A stretch of 64,000 bases of DNA from NCBI GenBank assembly GCA_030159075.1, contig BROG01000005.1, positions 948,001 through 1,012,000 on the forward strand. Reading direction: 5' to 3'. Every line of letters begins with the position of its first letter. Within the stretch, counting starts at the first letter, position 1. A program made the translations under genes and the position numbers. The notes below the pieces were generated by a model. That model saw nothing but the letters and a program-made list of their open reading frames with translations. It had not been told where the DNA came from and made no database searches. The stretch is from Atrina japonica (lineage: Eukaryota > Mollusca > Bivalvia > Pterioida > Pinnidae). This document shows, piece by piece, positions 57,529 through 64,000 of the stretch.

Positions 57529-58117
57529 ATGCCTCTGATTGAAAATGATCCTTTGCGTGCTATTGGGTGGGATGCTGGAAGATTGACTAGCTCAAAGCAA
57601 TGTGGCAATAAAGTTTAGAGGTCATATTAACACTGTAAATGCTTTATGGAGACGATATCAGCAAACTGGCACCGTTCGGAACTGCCCACGATCAGGACGA
57701 CCGCGTGTGACGTCACGTCGGTAAGATACGTATATACGGACGTCACATTCGCGTTTATTAATCGATTCCAGCGGTATCTTTGACGCTAGAAGCATCCCTG
57801 GGCATCGACGGACAATTCCTTGTACCGTAAGGAACAGATTACAAGAGGCCAACATCCATCCTCGACGTCCTGCTATCCGTCCTGTTCTGCTCTGGCGTCA
57901 CCGTAATGAGAGGTTAGCTTGGTGTAGGAGGCATCGTCGTTTCAATAACAGATATTGGGCGGAAGTTCTGTTTACGGACGAGTCGAGATTTCATCTCGAC
58001 AGCAATGACGGTCGTGTTCGGAACATTCGCCATGCATTTCTGCAAAACCTGATTCGTTCAATGCGTCGAAGATGTGAAGAATGCATCGGTGCAAATGGCG
58101 GTCATACACACTATTAA
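57529..58117 (+). pseudogene. Tc1/mariner-type transposase, frameshifted and internally deleted
   Basis: Begins ATGCCTCTGATTGAA (MPLIENDP...). After frame breaks it gives RRYQQTGTVRNCPRSGRPRV (57650-57712), the linker of the paired-like DNA-binding domains. Next come HRRTIPCTVRNRLQEANIHP and AEVLFTDESRFHLDS, carrying the first catalytic Asp. The sequence then jumps from RNIRHAF straight to LIRSMRRRCEECIGANGGHT and the stop at 58115-58117. The segment with the second and third acidic residues is deleted. By family knowledge it is a DDE transposase. Terminal inverted repeats were not found. Confidence 0.85.
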
Positions 58118-58613
58118 ACGTTTTTGCACCCCCTTTCTTTCAGTGGTTGTTCGTATCAACCATTATAATGGACATAATCAGTGATTTGATGTTTGAATTG
58201 AAAGGGAATAATTTATATTAAATAATAATATACATAATGCAACATTATATTTTGTATATGAATCTATAAATGAAATAACTAAACTACAGTTTCTTTTTTC
58301 CGCTAGTATATATTACATGTTTTACAATTTTGACAGAAGATTTTGAAATGGATGGTATATTTTCTGAAAATGAAGTGTCAAAAAAATGTCATCAAGGCGA
58401 ATATGATCATTTTTATGGGCACATAAGCATCATTATGTCTGTACCAGAAATGGTCATCCTCAGACTGTACAAATGATAGGATGGTTTTGTCCCTGAGGAC
58501 AACTCGAGGAACACCAAACAATCTCTGAGTCTGTTCTCCCGGGAGACAAGACAGAAGGACACCTTTTTCTACTGGGCGCCGTGTCATCTAGCATGCAGTT
58601 TGGTGTTTTATTA

Positions 58614-58795
58614 TTCATTGAATACGACAAATTAGATATAACAACGGTCTCAACACGAAGAGCAATTGCGAATCCCAAACGGAATGGGACCAGGTGTCCA
58701 GAAAGAGTCAGCGTCCCCTGTTAGCATGTCATATTAATCGAGAATGTTACATGGACACCTGTCAAGTACGATGAAAAGGCAAAGCTTGGCGAAAA
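58614..58795 (+). repeat. Dispersed repeat family R1, copy 3
   Basis: Reads ACAAATTAGATATAACAACG, CAACACGAAGAGCAAT, AATGGGACCAGGTGTCCAGA and TTAGCATGTCATATTAA, with GTGATGAAAAGGCAAAGCTTGG-type end blocks in the same order as at 7066. Confidence 0.6.
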
Positions 58796-58865
58796 CACCA
58801 TCAGTTAGTTTTAGATCTGATTGGCGAAAGGGACTAACTGTATATGGTCGTTCTCCAAAATACCG

Positions 58866-61720
58866 TCTATTATTCCTTAGATTGGACTTCATATTGTCCA
58901 GAATGTTATCTAACATTCCTTAGAGGGGACTTCATATTGTCCAGAATGTTATCTAACATTCCTTAGATTGGATTACATATTGTCCAGAATGCTATCTAAC
59001 ATTCCTTAGATTGGATTACATATTGTCCAGAATTCTATCTATTCCTTAGATTGGAATTGTCCAGAATGCTATCTAGCATCCTTAGAGGGGATTTCATATT
59101 GTCCAGAATGTTATCTAACATTCCTTAGATTGGTTATTGTCCAGAATGCTATCTAACATTCCTTAGATTGGATTACATATTGTCCAGAATTCTATCTAAC
59201 ATTCCTTAGATTGGACTTCATATTGTCCAGAATGCTATCTAACATTCCTTAGATTGGATTTCATATTGTCCAGAATGCTATCTAACATTCCTTAGACTGG
59301 ACTTCAATTGTCCAGAATGCTATCCTAACATTCCTTAGAGGGGACGTCATATTGTCAAGAATGCTATCTAACATTCCTTAGATTGGATTCATATTGTCCA
59401 GAATTCTATCTAACATTCCTTAGATTGGTCATATTGTCCAGAATGCTATCTTACATTAGAGGGAATACATATTGTCCAGAATGTTATCTAACATTCCTTA
59501 GATTGGATTACATATTGTCCAGAATGCTATCTAACATTCCTTAGATTGGATTACATATTGTCCAGAATTCTATCTAACATTCCTTAGATTGGACTTCATA
59601 TTGTCCAGAATGCTATCTAGCATTCCTTAGATTGAACTTCATATCGTCCAGAATGCCATCTAACATTCCTTAGAGGGGACTACATATTGCCCAGAATACT
59701 ATCTAACATTCCTTAGATTGGACTTCATATTGTCCAGAATGCTATCTAACATTCCTTAGATTGGACTTCAGTTTGTCCAGAATGCTATCTAACATTCCTT
59801 AGATTGGATTTCATATTGTCCAGAATGCTATCTAGCATTCCTTAGAGGGGATTTCATATTGTCCAGAATGTTATCTAACATTCCTAGATTGGATTACATA
59901 TTGTCCAGGGATCTAACTCCTTAGATTGGATTACATATTGTCCAGAATTCTATCTAACATTCCTTAGATTGGACTTCATATTGTCCAGAATGCTATCTAA
60001 CATTCCTTAGATTGGATTTCATATTGTCCAGAATGCTATCTAACATTCCTTAGATTGGACTTCATATTGTCCAGAATGCTATCTAACATTCCTTAGAGGG
60101 GACGTCATATTGTCAAGAATGCTATCTAACATTCCTTAGATTGGATTACATATTGTCCAGAATTCTATCTAACATTCCTTAGATTGGACTTCATATTGTC
60201 CAGAATGCTATCTTACATTCCTTAGAGGGGATTTCATATTGTCCAGAATGTTATCTAACATTCCTTAGATTGGATTACATATTGTCCAGAATGCTATCTA
60301 ACATTCCTTAGATTGGATTACATATTGTCCAGAATTCTATCTAACATTCCTTAGATTGGACTTCATATTGTCCAGAATGCTATCTAGCATTCCTTAGATT
60401 GGACTTCATATCGTCCAGAATGCTATCTAACATTCCTTAGAGGGGACTACATAGCCCAGAATACTATCTAACATTCCTTAGATTGGACTTCATATAATGC
60501 ATCTAACATTCCTTAGATTGGACTTCAGTTTGTCCAGAATGCTATCTAACATTCCTTAGATTGGATTTCATATTTTCCAGAATGCTATCTAACATTCCTT
60601 AGATTGGACTTCATATTGTCCAGAATGTTATCTAACATTCCTTAGATTGAACTTCATATTGTCCAGAATGCTATCTAACATTCCTTTGAGGGGACGTCAT
60701 ATTGTCAAGAATGCTATCTAACATTCCTTAGATTGGATTACATATTGTCCAGAATTCTATCTAACATTCCTTAGATTGGACTTCATATTGTCCAGAATGC
60801 TATCTTACATTCCTTAGAGGGGATTTTATATTGTCCAGAATGCTATCTAACATTCCTTAGATTGGATTACATATTTTCCAGAATGCTATCTAGCATTCCT
60901 TAGATTGGACTTCAGTTTGTCCAGAATGCTATCTAACATTCCTTAGATTGGATTTCATATTTTCCAGAATGCTATCTAACATTCCTTAGATTGGACTTCA
61001 TATTGTCCAGAATGTTATCTAACATTCCTTAGATTGAACTTCATATTGTCCAGAATGCTATCTAACATTTCCTTAGAGGGGACGTCATATTGTCAAGAAT
61101 GCTATCTAACATTCCTAAAAGATTGGATTACATATTGTCCAGAATTCTATCTAACATTCCTTAGATTGGACTTCATATTGTCCAGAATGCTATCTTACAT
61201 TCCTTAGAGGGGATTTCATATTGTCCAGAATGTTATCTAACATTCCTTAGATTGGATTACATATTGTCCAGAATGCTATCTAACATTCCTTAGATTGGAT
61301 TACATATTGTCCAGAATTCTATCTAACATTCCTTAGAACTTCATATTGTCCAGAATGCTATCTAGCATTCCTTTTTGAACTTCATATCGTCCAGAATGCC
61401 ATCTAACATTCCTTAGAGGGGACTACATATTGCCCAGAATACTATCTAACATTCCTTAGATTGGACTTCATATTGTCCAGAATGCTATCTAGCATTCCTT
61501 AGATTGGACTTCAGTTTGTCCAGAATGCTATCTAACATTCCTTAGATTGGATTTCATATTTTCCAGAATGCTATCTAGCATTCCTTAGATTGGACTTCAG
61601 TTTGTCCAGAATGCTATCTAACATTCCTTAGATTGGACTTCATATTGTCCAGAATGCTATCTAACATTCCTTAGAGGGGACGTCATATTGTTCAGAATGC
61701 TATTTAACATTCCTGAGAGT
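58866..61720. repeat. 43-bp minisatellite, about 66 units
   Basis: Tandem unit: TTGTCCAGAATGCTATCTAA, CATTCCTTAGATTGGACTTC, ATA. Unit types differ at the end (GATTGGACTTCAT, GATTGGATTACAT, GAGGGGACGTCAT) and in the centre (GCTATCTAAC, GCTATCTAGC, GTTATCTAAC, TTCTATCTAAC). Blocks of several units recur in the same order, so it has grown by segmental duplication. Short deletions occur within some units. No coding potential. Confidence 0.98.
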
Positions 61721-61942
61721 AGGATTTATATCGTTACCTTAGTCCAAAACTTTGCTGTCCCAAGTAATATATGTGTGGAATATAATAAAACTTGTTTAAG
61801 GTTTAAGAGATATGAGGCTTTTCCCAATATTTAATGGATATGTGCTGAATGATCTTTGTCCGAATTCTTTGTCCAAAGAAACAAATCAGTTTTTCTTGCC
61901 GCATGTACCACGTATTTTGGTATTAAGGTGTAGGTTCGTGGT

Positions 61943-61988
61943 ACTATTTGTGTTGTTGCTTTTGCTTTTGCTGTTGTTGTTGTTGTTG
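61943..61988 (+). repeat. (TTG)n-like tract
   Basis: GTTGTTGCTTTTGCTTTTGC followed by five GTT repeats. It lies in a short chance frame of polyleucine. Confidence 0.85.
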
Positions 61989-62237
61989 TGTTCGTGCTTG
62001 TGTAGGGTTTTCTGTGTTAATGTGCGCATGACTTACACCTTTGATGTAAAGTTCTTCATTTAAGAAGTTGCGAAGATTGTGATAATTTTAAACTGAAATG
62101 CCCATGTCTGTTCAACATGCGATCATTCCAAAAATTACTGTATTGATTTGTGGTAACAAGGATATACGGATTCACGCCTTAAGTCAACATTTCGAAAACT
62201 ATAAGTTGATTTACTGAAATGTTCGGGGTTAACTGTT

Positions 62238-62622
62238 CAGGGCCCGAGTCAGCAAATTTACTCAACCTCAACTAACTTTTCATGATTTTAAGGTAAAAAT
62301 ACACAAAATTTATTCTGTAACTGGTATGTTTGTATATTGACGGCATACAATTGTAAATAATGATAAAAATCATTGCTCATTTGAAGAAAGCTTCAGAAAT
62401 ATCTAAAACATATATCAGTGCTTACTCAAATTTTGAGCACCGTACTCAACGTATTTATTCATTTTTACCGGAAAATCACAAGTGTGATTCAAAATTTATG
62501 GACGAATGAAGAAAAAAAAACAATGTTTCCTGATCACTCACACCCAAAAGTTTTACATAGTCAGAATAATGAAATAGAAGTTGAGTTTGAATATTGAGTA
62601 AATTTGGTGACTTCGGGCCCAG
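62238..62622. mobile_element. MITE family M1, copy 3
   Basis: Element 62241-62619. The left end is GGCCCGAGTCAGCAAATTTA and the right end inverted is GGCCCGAAGTCACCAAATTT. The interior matches copies 1 and 2. CAG flanks both sides (62238-62240 and 62620-62622). Confidence 0.85.
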
Positions 62623-64000
62623 GATTCCACAATTAATCAAATTTATTGAACACATCAAATATTCTTGCTGGTAAATATGGCGAACTCCTGATAAAATAAG
62701 ACTGACATGTACAGTAATTAAAGTTTTATTTATCCTGAATATGTAGAACATACCAAGATGAGGCTTTGGGATAAGATAAATTGTGCCTACAACTATCCCA
62801 GACCTCATATAGCATCCATTGTTTTTTACATTATGACTCTGATTTCGTTAAGCATCAATAAATTAAACTCTGATTATTTCTAACTTCTATTGTGTTATAT
62901 TTCATGTGACACTTGACAGTAATATTATAAGACAAACTTATTATATCTGTATCCCTTTTCAATATAAACAGAAAGGAACTAATGGTATCAATAATATTAA
63001 ACTCTTTTCAATTAATAAATTGAATAAACTGTTTGACGATGCCTGAAAACAAAATTGGACCTACGTGACCTAAGCTGATTTTGTAAGAATGGTTGTCATC
63101 TTATTTGAGGAAGGCCTGTTTGACGTGAAAAATGACCCGCCGTAGAAAAGCTTCCCGTCGTTAATATTCGGGGGTAGTTTTCCTATGGGGATAACTCATA
63201 CTTCGTTACAACGGCGGGTTTCTAATCCGCGCTTCAATATTGGCCGTTATCGTATCACTGAAAATGTACTGGCTAATTAAAACTAATTAAAACACAGTTA
63301 ACACAGAATAACTATAAATATGCCAAATATTCTAGTACTTTCTTTTTAAACACAATGCTAAGGTTTCTTTTCACATTTCTACACCATTTGATAATTTATT
63401 TGAATTGGATAAATACATAGACGCTACTGATAGTATGTTTTCTTTTAAACAGATCAACCCAGTAGTTACTCCATGATTGTAAATTTACTAGATTCATAAA
63501 AAAAACTCATATCTGTGTTCAACAGAAGTTTGCCTAAAATAGGCATGTAAAATGTTGAGCATGGATACAACTATTTGTTACATGTGAAACTGCTAAATCG
63601 TATGTCAGACTCAATGATAATCTGAGAATACTGCAGTAACTGTTTATGTTGTTTGTGACAACAAATTACATAATGTGACAATTGTGTTTATGGGATACGT
63701 TTCACGGAAATTGAAAATATTTCCTTAACATATGTTGTTGTAATGTCAGTGCATTTCATAAAATGACTAAAGGTTATCTAAATTTTATATATAAACAGAA
63801 ATAACAGAAAATATTTGACAAATTTGTGAACACTCCTGTTGGTGCACATGGTTGTAGTTTGTCATGTTTTACATTAATAGGGCAATGCCCCATGTATCAG
63901 AGACTAATTGATATTAGAATATTTAGTTACCCCGTTTAAAATATATATTGCAAATACCGGGGTTTCATTCCATTTGCAGACGTGATTGTAGTTTGTCATT
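62623..64000. other. No gene seen
   Basis: AT-rich, with no recognisable exon. A GC-richer patch at 63060-63240 shares GACCTAAGCTGATTTTGTAA-like wording with the SINE-like remnant at 31725. Confidence 0.4.

Noticed and set aside
58866..61720. CRISPR-like array
   Set aside because: Units are directly contiguous at 43 bp, with no unique spacers and no cas genes, in an intron-bearing animal genome. It is a minisatellite.

Overview
The window looks like animal nuclear DNA, most likely from a bivalve mollusc. It is AT-rich and gene-poor, with intron-split coding sequence, long dinucleotide and tetranucleotide repeats, and tRNA-derived SINEs, MITEs and a Penelope-like element of the kinds common in bivalves. 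The species call is inference. No prokaryotic features, rRNA genes, CRISPR arrays or complete tRNA genes were seen.

The only convincing host gene is on the minus strand, from 38140 down to 24985. It is a six-exon member of the lipid phosphate phosphatase (phospholipid phosphatase, PLPP/wunen; PAP2) family. The exons are 38026-38140, 32386-32540, 30925-31142, 29733-29853, 27781-27957 and 24985-25176. They join in frame at GT-AG sites into about 325 residues carrying all three PAP2 catalytic motifs, a conserved N-glycosylation sequon and six predicted membrane spans. An AATAAA signal follows the stop. The introns hold a (GA)n tract, a TTA-flanked MITE, a retrozyme copy, a 285-bp tandem duplication and a 90-bp triplicated repeat.

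The rest is mobile-element debris and satellites. 1-24 kb: a degenerate LINE C-terminus (8.4-8.8 kb), an RTE-like LINE 3' end interrupted by a SINE (11.75-12.84 kb), two copies of a CWG-flanked MITE (4.0 and 16.6 kb), a tandem hammerhead-ribozyme repeat (17.2-17.75 kb), and several microsatellites. 38-54 kb: microsatellites (ATT, TA, a 300-bp GT/GC tract, GATA), further retrozyme-type copies and small MITEs. 54-64 kb: a SINE with a clear target-site duplication, a decayed Penelope-like element with its GIY-YIG domain N-terminal to the RT (Naiad-type order), an internally deleted Tc1/mariner transposase, a 2.85-kb minisatellite of a 43-bp hairpin-forming unit, and a third copy of the CWG MITE.

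The most interesting signal is the dispersed family of about 349-bp units whose minus strand at 17.2-17.75 kb carries two hammerhead-type cores in head-to-tail tandem. This is the architecture of retrozymes, which are thought to be mobilised by Penelope-like elements, and a Penelope-like element lies in the same window. Most other open frames are short and look like chance frames in AT-rich or simple-repeat DNA.
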